Assembly: GCA_030762175.1 (NCBI GenBank)
Contig: CM060831.1
Location: 32,067,001-32,131,000, forward strand
From: Metallyticus violacea
Lineage: Eukaryota; Arthropoda; Insecta; Mantodea; Metallyticidae
DNA length: 64,000 nucleotides
Direction: 5' to 3'
Shown here: piece by piece, positions 1 through 12,979 of the stretch
How positions within the stretch are numbered: position 1 is the first letter of the stretch
Layout of the letters: the number at the start of each line of letters is the position of its first letter
Notes under the pieces: generated by a model
What the model was told of the DNA's origin: nothing
The model's database searches: none
The model's input: the letters and a program-made list of their open reading frames with translations, nothing else
Position numbers and translations under genes: made by a program

Positions 1-2122
1 ACGGAAATAAAAGCTGTGGCGGTCCAGCTCTCTGCAGCACCTCTATTCCCATAAACTGGCTCAGGCCTCTATCGGCTTTGCAACAATCAACAAAAATACA
101 AGCAAATTTCTTCACATTTCGTGCAACGTTAACGTTAGCCGCCAGGGATTAAATCAACAGATCTATGACGAAACTTTAGTTTTGGCCAAAATTTAATTAA
201 TTCCATGTAATAATGAACTCGCAGAACATTTAGCCATGGCTGATGCAAAATCTGAGTTTGTTTTCGCTGACATGCAATTAAATATGCGCCATTTAGAACA
301 CAGTTTGAAGTAATTTCCAAAAGAAACAATACAATCCTCACAGTTACACAAATTGATACAGAAATGATATTATTCAGACACCCGCGTTTAATTTCAGTTA
401 ATATGAAGGAAATCGTGCTGCTCGAATGTGAAATATTAAGACTCCCATCCCCCGCTGATCGCAGATCCGTAAATGAAAAAATACTACGAACTTGTACAGC
501 AACTCTTTCAATATTGATATTATTTGCAACCTCAAAATAAGTTTTTCAAATTGACTGTCATCAAAACAAAAACGAAAAATCGTATATTGGAGTTTTTCTA
601 TCACAGCACTCAAATTTGAGAAGCTATTTTCTAGGAACGAGGAAACCAATTATCCGATTATTTAAAGTATATAATTGCCCCCCTCCAATTTTGTTTAACG
701 TTGGTAACGTTTAAGTTCCTACGCACGTAAATCAACCGCTTTTTGCTTAATTTTGTAAAACCTCTAGTGATTTCCTACAATTATGGACACTTATTTAACT
801 TTACTCTCATCTAGAGCTCTGTCCTTAGCAGCTGTGCACAAATTTTAGTAATATGTTTTATTTTAAAGGATGAACTTTAACATCTATTTCATGTAATTTC
901 AACAAAAGGATATTTTTCCAATCTGTCATTAATAGATTTAGAGTGGTTATTTCACTCATGTGACATTATCTTAAAATCGATCAATTAAACGAAACAAAAT
1001 TTTGACCTATAACAGCCGGATTACGAAGTGAAATCATCGAAAAAAATTATCAAATCGGTTTTATCACGCGACTTGTATTTCTCTTGTGATCAGTGTAGCT
1101 AACTCTATACCTCTACTATATAATTCTTGAACATGCATCACTGACCAATTTTGCTAGAGGCGATGGGGAGCTATTGATAGCAACAAAAGCATGGACAATC
1201 GACAATCATAACGCAAAATGGAGGGTTCTTCCACGCATTTTGGTGATTCGTCAAATGTGCAAATTGATCTTATCATTAGGAATTTTAAGCCACAGAATAT
1301 AAAGAAAAATAGAGACAACGTATGTTATCTTTTTTTTTCCTTAGTTAGTAGTAGAAAATCGAACGGTAACGATTGTAATAGTCGACTCTTGTACATTTCA
1401 TCTCACGATTTCTGAATAGAATAGATACTCATAAGTATAACATTTTATACAAGTGTTAAAATTCTGTGTGCGAATTTCACAAACACACACATCACTTTTA
1501 TTCTTATTCAATTCATGAAATAGCCCTAACCAGTATTTTGCTCCTTTCTATTGGTATTACTGACAATCGGTATTCTTCTGTCGCAAGATTGCTTGAAAAG
1601 GTTAAGTACAAACTTACAATTATTACAATTTTGCAAGCCAAGTTTACGGGAATTATATTTAAATTCTTATTTTATTCGTGAAATAGTCCTAATAAATATC
1701 ACACCTCTCGTGATATTATTTGTGATAAATTCAGTAGCACAGACTCGAAACAAATGCTGTACAATGAGCGCGTTTGCGATTGATGAAAAGCGACGATCGA
1801 AAGAGCTTGACAATAGTGTTTACTCATCGCATAATGAAGTTTCATATTTGACAATGTCTGCATGAAGTTTCTGCTGTTTTTCTGTCATTAGGCATTTCCA
1901 CCATACTTCCGCAACCATATGCAAACAGATATTAGTTTGCTTCATGCTTGGTGAGACGACCTGTCAACCAAGAATAAGATTTACATGACCGTGTAGTCAG
2001 CAACACACATGAACGCACTCTTTATGGTCAATTAACCTGAATTTTTTACTGCAATAAACTTCAATGAGCTGAACAAGGAATGGAATTTTAGCTCTCAAAG
2101 ATTACGTAACTAACTAGATATG
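1..2122. other. AT-rich noncoding DNA, nothing identified
   Basis: Only short chance frames. No terminal repeat, tRNA-like block or conserved coding segment was seen. Confidence 0.6.
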
Positions 2123-2264
2123 ATTCAGATCTACAAGAGGCCCTGTGTTTTAACCCTCAAATAGCAAATAGAAAGGCTTAAGGTTTATTATTTATTCAGA
2201 TCTACAAGAGGCCCTGTGTTTTAACCCTCAAATAGCAAATAGAAAGGCTTAAGGTTTATTATTT
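2123..2264. repeat. Perfect 71-bp tandem duplication
   Basis: A 71-bp unit beginning ATTCAGATCTACAAGAGG is present twice, head to tail (2123-2193 and 2194-2264), with no mismatch that I can see. Identity this high in otherwise decayed noncoding DNA implies a very recent duplication or an assembly artefact. Confidence 0.95.
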
Positions 2265-3080
2265 TTAACCAAAGATCTGCATACAAATTCACCCATGGAA
2301 CCTATTTATTCTTTACCAGAGCACATTTGCACCAATTCTGAGCGTCATTTTTATGCGTATTTTGCAACAAAAATCTCGACGGTTTTTAGAAGTATCTGAC
2401 ATTCATATACTTAATGATTTTAAACAAAGACGTCTCACTCAGTGGACCATTTCTCTCAAGATGATAACGTTGGAAGCATAAGTAATTGGTATGCATTTCA
2501 TACAAATATGCACAAATTATTCAATCGCTTGTGGAAACTTTTGTATCTGGCTTTCCATAGCCGCAATTTGCGAACTGTTTTTATTATATATAGAGCGAAT
2601 CACATATTTCTGAAACGAAAGCTGCTATATTGATGCGCTGTTTTCACCATTAAGAAGCTTTAACAAGGGCTCATCAGACCAAACAAAGATTGCAACAATT
2701 TTTAGAAAGTGTATTTCTAGCACAAAATTACATTTTTTAAAATGTATCAGTGGCTATATATTTAAAAAATAAAACTAGATGAGATTAGAATTCTACGCCA
2801 AGTAGTTTATGAGATATCGTCATATGCAGGGCTTTTAGAGAATACCCGCGATCTTTATGCAGAAAGCAACACACACTTCTCCAGATTGTTAGGCACACAG
2901 TACATATCTATTACAATATTTTCTGTACCATACACTAAGATCTTGTTGGCTTTCTCAGCATTACCACCCTCTCTAGCACATCGTCCTACTTCTATGATGT
3001 ATCAAGTCATACTTAAAAGGGCGTCTCCAGTCTAGTAACCAAGCAGTTAAATGGAGCAGACAACTTTTTAAGAGAAGTAT

Positions 3081-3707
3081 TTAAGGGAGGGGGGAGGGGT
3101 TAAATTACATTTTTGCTTTTTCTCCTATTTTAATATTTGAAATTATCCGTTTATTTTGATATGGTTCTCATTAATATTCTTTGGTGATAAATGTTTTAAT
3201 AAAATTTTAATTATGCACTGCAACAGACATTTTTTCTGGGTTTCGCGAGCATTTGTTCAGTTAAAATTCTATATCTCAAGAACTATTTGCCTAGAAGGCT
3301 GTGGTTGTCTTGTATGATAGAACAATTTGTATTTCATAAATTGGCAGCGTTTGTCTCCATATTATCTTCTGTTGTTTTACAATGTTCGGGATTTTAGCTA
3401 CTATTTCCCTCAAAAAGTTAGTTTTTCTATAAAAACTTTTTTTTTTCTGCAATTACTGAAAATCTTCACATACACTTCATTAAGTTTTCCATTTTTTTTA
3501 GGATTTGTATAAGCTCTCATTTTGAAATTCCAAAATAATTTATAATTTGCTTCATAGTCATGGTTTAGTAGTGAAAATAAGTCAGCAAATCTCAAGTATG
3601 TATGCTGTAAAAATTCCATTTCATTAGTTTTAATATTTCTTGAGAAAATGAGAACCGAAGTTGGTTAATTTAACATAAGAAGGATAGGCCTTTCATACTC
3701 CCCCTAA
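3081..3707 (+). mobile_element. TTAA-flanked non-autonomous DNA element, copy 1
   Basis: The left end reads TTAAGGGAGGGGGG. The right end reads TTTCATACTCCCCCTAA, whose reverse complement TTAGGGGGAGTATGAAA resembles the left end, so short imperfect terminal inverted repeats are present. The body matches copy 2 at 18227-19077 over its whole length; shared landmarks include GAACTATTTGC followed by AGAAGGC, and TTTCATAAATTGGCAG. No coding capacity is seen. TTAA targets are typical of the piggyBac and Kolobok superfamilies; I cannot choose between them. Confidence 0.7.
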
Positions 3708-3979
3708 ACCGCATGGGTGGCCGAAGTCGTTAAGGCGCGGACTCGTAAGCAGGAGGTCTGGGATTCGATTCCTACCAGAATCGCCCTCTCTGAAGGTATT
3801 CTCCAGGTTTTCTTTAGTCCTCATAAATGGCAAATGACGGGGAGGTACTCTAAACTTAGGCCTGGAACGCCTCCTTCCTTAAAAAATAAATAAATAAAAT
3901 CTTTTCTCAATTTATCATTTCATGCATCATCAATATTCACCGCCCGCTATGCCTCAGTAGTTAAAACGGGCTTTAAGCT
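3708..3979 (+). mobile_element. tRNA-derived SINE, family A, near full length
   Basis: The 5' head has a pol III A box (GGTGGCCGAAGTCGTTAAGG) and a B box (GGGATTCGATTCC), resembling a serine/leucine-type tRNA. A conserved body follows (CTTAGGCCTGGAACGCCTCC), then an A-rich stretch and a 3' end (GCCTCAGTAGTTAAAACGGG) shared with copies at 18.1, 30.5, 48.5, 52.3 and 53.8 kb. The acceptor stem does not pair, so this is not a tRNA gene. It abuts the right end of the TTAA element. Confidence 0.85.
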
Positions 3980-5442
3980 ATTTATAGTCTCCCCTTAATA
4001 GTTTCATTTTACTAGGGCTTGGAATTTTAACTGCAACCCTTGTGTAAGCTCCCACGGTAGTTAAACTATATTCACAACAAACTGCCAACCAATTGTGGGA
4101 AAAAAAGAAGTAGCAGTAATAGTAGTTTATTGTCATATTAATCAATGGAGGATTTTATACGGTTTTCCTTAAAAAAAAATCTGTAATGCATTTAATGCAA
4201 TTGTTTGATTCCTCAATATTTTAATTTAAATTCTCAATGTGCTTTAATATTATAAAGATACTGTGAATCACTAAAGTCAAAAAAGATGAGTTCCTGGGAT
4301 GTATATTTAGAAGCTTAATTCTACCGCTATCTTGTGCCAGATAATGAAACACTAACACACCACTGAAATATCCACAATATCTGACAAATATACGATCTGA
4401 GAAACCGCCTATCTCATCCGCCAGGCAGCAGAACTCAAAACATTCGACGGATCACTTAGCGTTCTGACAAGCTGGCGCCATTCAGAATAGCTTTCGCTCA
4501 CAGGAAATGCCAAGAAGTTTCCCTCATCAATAAACAACGTGCCCTTGCGAGAACGCAAGTTCCAAGAACTAACAGATTGGAAGATCCTAGAATGAGACAA
4601 TCACCTTGACAGCACCATTCGACTTAATTTTCTACGAACCACGAAAGGAAAGTCACCTATCGCGTTGCAATGGGAGACCTCTGGCGAGTGCCGTGTTCTA
4701 CATTGGACAAATCTTATTTTTAATCAGATGCCATGGAAAGGCGGTAGAATCAAACAAGGATCGTAGAGTATCGTCTCTCGTTTGCCGAAAAATTATGCCA
4801 AAGTAATTACAACAAACACATAGTACAATGATGTGAAATGCAACAGCACCATTCTCAAGGATCAAGATATGTAAGGTCACTTTTTAGCACAACATGAAAA
4901 TATAATTATTTTACGGTGGTTTCACATTAAGCTTCAACTTAATGCAATGACATGTTCACGAGTCCCAATCGAAAATTGCAGCTTAATTCCAAAAATTTAG
5001 ACTGGCAAATAGTGTTAAGATTGAGAGAAAAGGGGGAAAAAAAAAAAAAAAGAAAAAAAAAAAAAACAAAGAAAAAAAAACTTGTCAGTAAAAGTAACCT
5101 GTGCCAATCCAGACCACAATGCGTAATAACCAACATAAATAGCCAACCATAATATTGCCATTTCGATAGTTAACATACGTTTTATAATTTACGAATCGAT
5201 AATAATGAAAAACGCTGCAATTATTTAATTTACTAATCCAAGAAAGGGAAATCTATTTAACAGTACATTAGATAAGTTTGTCCCCCAACCATTAAATTTA
5301 TTTACTGTGGAGATTGTTTTATATAAAGCACTTACGCCTACGCTAAAAAAGAAACTGCCCGGTTTGCACGTATAGTAAGGTTAGGGTTAGCATACCATTA
5401 TGGGTTTTTCGCGAAATGTCTAGGTCTCTTAGGTAAATACCG
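3980..5442. other. Noncoding DNA with a long A-rich tract
   Basis: The only notable feature is an A-rich run at about 5036-5080 (poly-A broken by single G or C). It produces lysine-rich or phenylalanine-rich chance frames on both strands. Confidence 0.6.
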
Positions 5443-5590
5443 AGGTGGTTCTTTCCTTTCCACGAAATTTTCACTCCATCGTGTTATATTTCATTCCGTC
5501 TGTCCTGTTACAGGATCGAAAGTGCCAGGGAGGTTGGCTGGTGCGGTGTGACTGTGGCTTGCATTTTGAAAACGTTTCGGCCCCAGCGTC
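5443..5590 (+). mobile_element. SINE family D 3' portion, partial copy
   Basis: The stretch around ACAGGATCGAAAGTGCC, followed by GGTGCGGTGTGACTGTGGCTTGC, matches the 3' half of the element at 7966-8210 (ACAGGGTCGAAAGTGTCC, then GGTGCGCCGTGACGTTGGCTTGC). The tRNA-like head is missing here. The open frame that runs through it (5445-5810) is best explained as chance. Confidence 0.65.
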
Positions 5591-7236
5591 TGGTATGTAC
5601 ATGGCCCTTATAGGTGCTCGTCGGTGCTGGGGTATTCTATCTGCAAACAATGTTACATTCGTGCACAGCCCGTGGATAGGCCTTCCGGCGACTCTCTCAC
5701 ATCACAACTTCCTTCTGTATTCCCCCATAGGCACAAACGGCCATCCCTGCTTCTTACCTAACAATACAATCCAAGGTTCTGGCAGAGAAATGTGGCTTAT
5801 GAGCCAATGATACAATACAAACGCTTTCTTTGAACCCTTTGTCTGTAGCGATCTCTATTCATGTGATAAATAGATGTAAGAAATGTTAACATATCAATTA
5901 TTAGAGTTAAACTGTGAATTATATTAGGTGCGTAATCCTTTTCTTTAAAGAAAGTTAATACATTTCAACATATTTACTTTATGTTTCAATTATCAGCTTA
6001 AACAAGATGTTAACTCCTTAGATCAAAAAGTTTTCGAGAAAAGTGTGTATGAATTCAAACATTTTCAATTACGAAAGCACAAGGTTTAAGCGATCTGTAA
6101 AAGGGATCTTTAAACGCGAATATGCATTTCAATGCCAAATTCTTAGTTGTAAAAGAAGACCAACTTTCTTGCCTGTGAGTTTTGATCCAATTGTTTTTAC
6201 TTATTATTCATCAATTTTAAAACGCATTGTTTAAATTTCAACTACGGCTATCTCAACTATTCTCTTTATATTTCTTCGTTTGTGAACAGTATAGGAGGAA
6301 GACGGCGCGCGTCGAATGTGCGACAAGTAAAACCAAGAGTACTGAAATTATTAATAAATGGTGTTTGATGCAAAAACAATTGGTGCAAAACAAATCAAAG
6401 CTTGCACACTATCTTATTAAAAAGAATATGCTAGTGCACAATTTCCCAAAATGCATGTAGGATTGGATTTACTATAAACCTGGTGCATTTGTTTAATGGA
6501 AAATAAAAAAATGAACAAAAAATCTTGAAATTTCACGAACAAGTGACATTTGTCTAGTTAGTTCAAAATAATGCACTAATCACTTTATGTAAAACTCACA
6601 TGTAACATTCTGTTCTCGAACATTACATTACCACTGTATCACTAGTGTGATTAGTTTCGTCTTCAAGGCTATGGAGTGATGAGCTTAAATGCTGTACATA
6701 GATAATTAGTCTTGTTTCTGCATGGCTACCGTTAAAAGGTTGCAGTAATGCAAAAAAGCGTTTGAAATGTTAAGGTTTAAATGGGCCGGAGGTGATGAAG
6801 GCATTAAGTTTGAATGGTGTAAAGCTGGGTCGCACCGCGAGAGGGCACGTGGGCGAGCAAGGTCGTCTGGCTTTTCGCCTTGCCCCGCCACGCCCCGCCA
6901 GAACCAGGGACACACCACCCGCCCACCATCATCTGCCGCCGTCGCCTGACTCATCGCTAAGCATCCGGCTCTTGAATCTTTCATGCTAGCATATGACCGT
7001 GCGACGAGACAGAATGGTAAAACTAAAGTGATGATAACTTTTGTTAGTTTTCTCCTAAAGCATTTTTTTAGTAACACTACGTTCCAAAAATACACGGGGG
7101 GCGGGGATAGATCATAGTAGTTCATTCCTCTTACTATATACGTTAAAAGATTTTCAGTACGGATTGTGAACCATTGTCTTCTTCTGCATAAACCATAAAT
7201 ATAAAACAAACAAAAACATTTCAAACACGTGATTTC

Positions 7237-7237
<1 letters not shown>
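5591..7237. other. Noncoding DNA with a GC-rich island near 6800-6960
   Basis: The island contains CACGTG and repeated CCCCGCC boxes (Sp1-like). It supports the window's longest open frame (6706-7224, minus) only because GC-rich DNA has few stops. No conserved protein is seen. A regulatory island is possible. Confidence 0.4.

Positions 7238-7270
<33 letters not shown>
7238..7270. repeat. (ATT)n microsatellite
   Basis: About eleven uninterrupted ATT units. Confidence 0.95.
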
Positions 7271-7271
<1 letters not shown>

Positions 7272-7811
7272 CTGTTAACGTGCAATAAACTTTTTAGGTA
7301 CAGTTCTACTGAACGTTTAAGAACAGTTCTATCCCAACACGTATAAATGGTTGGATTTAGCCGCTTGAAATTTTGGCAGAATCGTAATTACAGAGAAGGT
7401 GATTAGATACTCTTTACGGCACCACCGTTTGTATGGGACAACACACACTAAGGATTTTTTTTCAACTGTAACAATTTATCGATACGCAATTGCTGATTAC
7501 TGAAATCTCCAGAATTTTCAGGATTTATTACGGAAATTAAAATTTATTGAAGTGCTAAGAAAAATATAAATACAAATTACAAAGGGACCTCCACCTATTT
7601 TATTCAGGTCATTTTAGGTGTAACCTCTCACAATTACAATGATTTTAATACAATTGGTTTTATACTAAAATATTTATTTAATTTCTAAGTAATTAAACAA
7701 AGTACAAAATTTCCACCTCGGTTGCATCAGTACCCAGTTCGTCAGTAGCAACCTATTGTAATTGCAGGGAAGCAGGCTCTAACCCAACCCAAGGTACTAA
7801 AACAAAGTAAT

Positions 7812-7831
7812 TTATTATTATTATTATTATT
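7812..7831. repeat. (ATT)n microsatellite
   Basis: A short pure ATT run within AT-rich noncoding DNA. Confidence 0.9.
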
Positions 7832-7965
7832 TTAAGGGGAAAGGAAGACAACAGGCGCACGCAACTATGATACATCTTTTCGAAATAATACCACCCGTGT
7901 GGAGCACAATGTCAAATAATAGACACAACTTCGGGCGCCATGCCGATATCTATTTTAATACAACG

Positions 7966-8210
7966 AAGAGAGGTGGCTCAGGCGGTACCTTAGAACTCGC
8001 ATTCGGGAGATAGCGGGCTCTTAGAGGACGGCCATTCAGACTTTGCAAATATTCGTGGTTACTTCTTGACCGTTAAGGCCAATGCTGGAATGGACTATTC
8101 CTTTCCTTTTTTCACTCGCCCATTTCACTGTGTTGACTCCGCTACAGGGTCGAAAGTGTCCAAACTGGTGCGCCGTGACGTTGGCTTGCGCTTTGGCAAG
8201 GTTTCTGTTT
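7966..8210 (+). mobile_element. tRNA-derived SINE, family D
   Basis: The element starts with a degenerate A box (GAGGTGGCTCAGGCGGTA) and a weak B-box region (GATAGCGGGCTC). The body shares ACAGGGTCGAAAGTG and GTTGGCTTGCGCTTTGG with the partial copy at 5443-5590. Two independent copies plus the tRNA-like head support a SINE; the 3' end is a guess. Confidence 0.65.
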
Positions 8211-8597
8211 TCCTATGAATGTAACCAATGATGCACCAATTGTATTTATTTATTTTAGATGAGAATAACAAAACCATAAGTCAGTCAATTTTTTTCCCAT
8301 AATGATGTTTTTCCTAACGGAAGCTAAAAAAAATTTTTTTTTGTTACGAAACAGTTTCAATTTAAAGTGTTACTGCTTAATTTTGTGCATAATGCCGATG
8401 TCTTAATTTTTTACTGTACAGAAATCAAAACTAACATTGCACTAAATAGTTTAAGTCAACAATTTCACTATCGTCACAATTTAAACATTTTCCACAAGTG
8501 GCATATAAAATATGCTTAATAAATCTTTATTCCCAGTTAGAAGCAACATACAAACATCTTATCAAGAGAGGTTACCATGCTGATATTTTTTTAATAC

Positions 8598-9192
8598 AAT
8601 GAGATTATCGAAGTCTTCTTCTTCTTCCACAAAGTATAGGCCTGTCGACCTGTTCCGTCCTCAAACATATCACTCTATCTTGTTCTTGGTCTTTCTACTT
8701 AGCGATATCTTCTAGGTTATGATTTAGTAAAATTTTTGGTATCCGATCATCTTTCATCCTTAACATATGCTGGTACCAATTATTTTTATTTAGATCACAT
8801 ATATTTAACTGTTTTAGGATTTCTTCACTTCTTTATCTGGAAGAGTAAATCCAGCTACTGCTCTTTAAAATCTCATCTCTGCAGCTTTTCCTGTCTATCC
8901 TATTCCCTTCCGTATTGCCATTGGTGCTGCCTTTACTTTATAGAATTTCATTGTGTTGCTTTTTAGGTCTTGTTCTTTAATGTGCTCCTTACTGTTCCAT
9001 TCATATGTCTTAATTTACTTTGTTTAATATTCAGATCCTCACTTTTACTGTATGATACGTTAAAAATTAGATAATCGAAATTAGAGACTTGTTCCATCAT
9101 TTCTTTATTATTTCTTCATAAACACTATCTTACATCTTTGCTACCTTTAAAAGTAGTTGATTTCGTCTTGGTTGTTGAAATCTTAAAATTAT
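8598..9192 (-). pseudogene. Non-LTR retrotransposon (LINE) reverse transcriptase, C-terminal relic
   Basis: Read on the minus strand from 9192 down, broken frames give NFKISTTKTK, then QVSNFDYL, then a degenerate GEMRF.RAVAGFTL segment, then EILKQLNICDLNKN, then WYQHMLRMKDDRIPKILLNH, then ERPRTR. These appear in the order typical of arthropod LINE reverse transcriptases: the end of the RT palm and thumb, the 'tAEMkFlRrtaGyTl' block, and the arginine- and proline-rich C-terminus (GRPrkRW). Such proteins copy element RNA into DNA at a nicked target. Several stops and frameshifts show it is dead, and the N-terminal endonuclease and catalytic YADD region are absent. Clade (RTE, CR1, Jockey or other) cannot be set from this fragment. 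Confidence 0.85.
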
Positions 9193-10328
9193 GTACCCAG
9201 AATCATCTTTATTTGCTGTAATTCCAAGCACTTAAGAGCACGTGGTAACCGGAGCGGGTAGAGAGCTGCAATACCGACCCAAACACAACCGCGTTCCCTC
9301 GTACCAGGCGGCGGCTGACAAAATCTATTCTTACGTTCACATGATGAGGGGCTTGTCTACCTATCTACCTACCTGCGTGTTGCGAAACCCTCGCGTGTCC
9401 CTGGCCTCGTAAGTGCACGCGCGAATCCTAACGGCACTAACACAATGACTCTTGCTTTTTAATTCTATGGATGTCACCTGATATGAGCTGCCTCTGCACA
9501 ACGGGGTGACATAGCTAATGTTACACTGGGGAGTTAATTTATAAACGGAAACGAGGTCAGCGAACAGAACACTTGGCTGTCACATGTAGGGCAACTTGAC
9601 ATAAATACTTCTTAGAAGCTGTACTATTCCATCATCCTCTCGACTGTCAATCCCACCTGCCTCTCTTTAAATTTTAAAACATTCTCAGAAAATTCAGTAA
9701 TAACCGATAAAAATTGCTGAAGAGGGCGTAAAGTGATCTTTTCTCGGTATTTTATAAATAAACTAAATTTGATCCCAAATAGAGGGGGGGGGGGAGAGCT
9801 TTGTTTTATGGTACCATAGTTTCTTCCTTCAACAGTTCTGCAGCTAAGAAGAGCGATGCTTAATATTCCCCCCTCCTTTATTTACTCCTTCTTAATAATG
9901 TTAGATCTTCAGGATATGAAAATTAAGATTCTTTATGCCATTTCTTGTAGGAGGAGGGAGAAAGAGAGAGCTTTTATTTTAACCAGACCTTGATCCAAAA
10001 ACGTTCGAACTTTCATGTTATTCTTCCTCCGCCGCGCTATCATTTACAATTGAACAATATATTATTATTGTTATTATTATTTAAAATATGAATTTTTCAC
10101 ATAAACGGTATGTTAGGCTAAGGTTTGTAATTAAATCCAGACAGGAAAAATTGAAAGTCAACCCTGAAAGTCAAATCACGGATCTTGGGCTAACTGTGCT
10201 GATACTCTTTATCATGAGCTATCGTGCCCTGCATAACCACAGCCGCTATTCTCACCCTGGGAAACCTGATCCATTAAGTATGCACAGGTTTCGAGTTGCC
10301 TCTTAGGGATAAAAATCTCTGCAACGAT
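9193..10328. other. Noncoding DNA with a GC-rich segment, unclassified
   Basis: About 9230-9450 is GC-richer and has a short CTAC repeat. It starts where the LINE relic ends and may belong to another mobile element. A poly-G run lies near 9784-9792. Confidence 0.4.
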
Positions 10329-10622
10329 TTTTGATTTGGTTTATTTACGCACGCTCTTTAATATCTACGTCATCAGCGACCCATTCAATTCAGGGTGTGA
10401 AACGGCAGATAACTTTTGCTCAGAGACCTCTTCTTTCAGGCCTGAGGTTCTTTTACGTGCCGTAAATGTACGACATGGGACCCACGACTTTACTTCCCTT
10501 CCGAAAGAAGCCATACTTAGAATTTTTACGCCCGAAAAAATCCGTCGATCCTGGCCGGATTTGAGCCCTCGATCTTGGGTTTAGAAAGCAAGTATGGTTA
10601 CCACTACACCACCAGGACCGAC
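10329..10622 (-). mobile_element. tRNA-derived SINE, family B, near full length
   Basis: On the minus strand the head reads GGTGTAGTGGTAACCATAC, with a B box near AAGATCGAGGGCTC. A long body follows with the hallmark block ACGGCACGTAAAAGAACCTC and a 3' part containing GAATTGAATGGGTCGC. The same sequence recurs at 19.9, 22.0, 22.3, 46.1 and 52.5 kb. Two open frames inside it are chance products. Confidence 0.88.
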
Positions 10623-11885
10623 CTATGTATCCGTTATAAGTTAACAAATCCTATGATGTAAAACCCATGAAAAATTATACACACACAATATGAACGTGAA
10701 TATCTTCATTTTGTTAAACATGGCTCCCTAGTTCAACATGTGCATGCATATTTAACAAAAATTAAAACTATACGTGTACCTGTGCTGGAATGTTTTTAGT
10801 ATGGAGAGAAACCGTTAGATACACCATTAAAGTTTTGCAAGTGGCGCTTAAGTTTTCATAGTTCAATTACCAACTATAATTGGAGTTAGTTCGTGATGTT
10901 GATTGCTCATACATAATCTTCTACTCTACAACATTCTCCCAACACAGAAGGAAACGAAAGTAATCGGCATTACCCCTGATAAGAAAGAAAAACAATTACG
11001 ACGTACTTTCTGGGCAGGTTATAAACCTGTCGCACTCCATTTGGAATAAGCTTCTGATCATCCTCATTATGTATGCGATATGGTGCATGTATTAAGATAA
11101 CAAAGAATCGATTGATCTTTAAATCAGTTGCTACACAGGGAAGAAAGAATGTCAGAAATAAAGCAAAAAGTTAATCTTGGATCTAGCCCTCAGAACGTCA
11201 AAAACTTCAGCGTTAACTGACATGGGAATACACTGCATGGCAGACATCAAGAATTGGTTGACATGAGGCAGAGTACGGTTATTCTAGGAGCAAAGGCACA
11301 CATACTACACTGCACTGAGTTACACTCAAACTACTTCGAATTTCTACCCTAATTTATCTTTTCAAGGCATATTTATCCAAAAGTATTGTTTTATTTATCC
11401 TTAGCAAATAATATTTCCGAAAATTAATATTTGCTTGTCATTGCCCATGAGACCTTATGCAGAATTCAGTTTACTTTCGGACAGATGGCTTCAACCTGTA
11501 TCATTTACTAACTATTTGATTTATTCTTTAAAGGTATAGAATAAACTCAGTTTTTGCCTTCGCGACTAAGGAAAATCACGAGAAAATAAAAACCATTTTT
11601 CCGTGGGTTTTCCGGATGATTATTTCTGAACCTACTCGCTCGGTTAGCTAATGTGTGATAAAATGGAATAGTTTCTGAACAAATGTTCTCATTTTCACGT
11701 TTCCAGTGTAATAAAATACCCTAAATATGATTAATTTTTATTTTACCTATGGTGAAAAATCTCATGCTATATTTGCTCCCCTGTGATTAATTCAAATATG
11801 TAAACATAATTAAGATTTTTTTAACATTTAGAGATAATAGGATATTTAAACTCAAGTTGGACAAGACGTTTAAAAAATTGAACTC

Positions 11886-11904
11886 ATTATTATTATTATT
11901 ATTA
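11886..11904. repeat. (ATT)n microsatellite
   Basis: About six ATT units. Confidence 0.85.
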
Positions 11905-12770
11905 CAATATAACGCATCAAGAGATAATTTTTACTAAGTATGAAACGCCTGTTCCCAGTATATTTTGTTATAATAAATCTAATTTTTTTAAGAAAAAAAA
12001 CCGCGCTTTTGAAAATGAATATATCTGGAGCTATACACTGCAGAAACACAAATTAAAATTATACATTACTTCCTTTTAGAAACTTTCTTTATGGCACCTA
12101 ATCAATATTTATTTAATTAACCAAGGAGTTATTTTATTATTTTACAGAAACTGCATTCACTTTAAAATATTCTACTTTAAAAATGGAAGAATTGTCAGTT
12201 TTCAAAAATAACGTCCGTTATCAAAAACAGCTTACAAAATGTTATTTTAGCGCGCAGTAAAGGGTTACTGGCATGCTGCACATGCGCGACCTTTCTTGTT
12301 GAGACATTTCCGCTACAGTACCACATGTTCATTGGAGAAACTGTGCGAGAGTGGTAATTATTGAAACAAGCTCCGTTTCATTATGGATTTATTTTCTCAC
12401 TTCCTGTTAATGATATCAGTTAGCTGAGAAGTGTGTCTTATTCTATATAAATAAGGAATCAACATAGTTTGAAAAAAAAATGACTGCAATAATGAAATAA
12501 ATTAATTGAAAAGCATTTCCTTAAAACGCAATAAAATTTATTAAAAAGCTATTTAGCGAAAACATGTTATTAGGAGCAAATAATATTATAATATTAATTT
12601 GGTTTACAGATTTCGAAAAGTAAAAAATACCTTAACTTAATACTCTTCTAATATAAATATTATTAGTGATAAATTAGCTATATTGTGCATGAAGTTGCTT
12701 TCTGCTTTTCTGTAAGTTCATAAAGATTTAGTAAACTATCAAAGAAGTGTTTTCTAGCCGCTTAAAAATG

Positions 12771-12979
12771 TGGTAATCCAGTGGCAAAACTCATACTTTT
12801 TAGAGATAACTGTTATTAATGTTTTCCTATAGTTCAAATCCTAATTTGCTTATTTCTTCGAGAGCATTAAAGCCCCTGTGGTTATCTAGCAGCAAACCCT
12901 ATACATATTAGAGATAACTAGTTATTAATATTTTTCTATAGTCAAATCCTAGTTTGCTCATTTCTTCGAGAGCATTAAA
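12771..12979. repeat. Diverged 108-bp tandem duplication
   Basis: Two head-to-tail units about 108 bp apart share TAGAGATAAC, TTATTAAT, TATAGT(T)CAAATCCTA and TTTCTTCGAGAGCATTAAA. They differ by substitutions and small indels, so this duplication is clearly older than the one at 2.1 kb. Confidence 0.85.

Noticed and set aside
2123..2264. CRISPR-like direct repeats
   Set aside because: There are only two units, contiguous with no spacers, in a eukaryotic genome.
4939..5152. Lysine-rich and phenylalanine-rich frames on opposite strands
   Set aside because: They are a direct product of the A-rich tract.
5445..5810. 121-codon plus-strand frame
   Set aside because: Its first part lies in a SINE family D fragment, and no protein family is recognisable.
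6706..7224. 172-codon minus-strand open frame, the longest in the window
   Set aside because: It spans a GC-rich island with few stops and AT-rich flanks, has no recognisable domain, and changes composition along its length. Chance is the best explanation.
10336..10647. Short frames on both strands near 10.3-10.6 kb
   Set aside because: They lie within the family B SINE, whose other copies do not keep these frames open.
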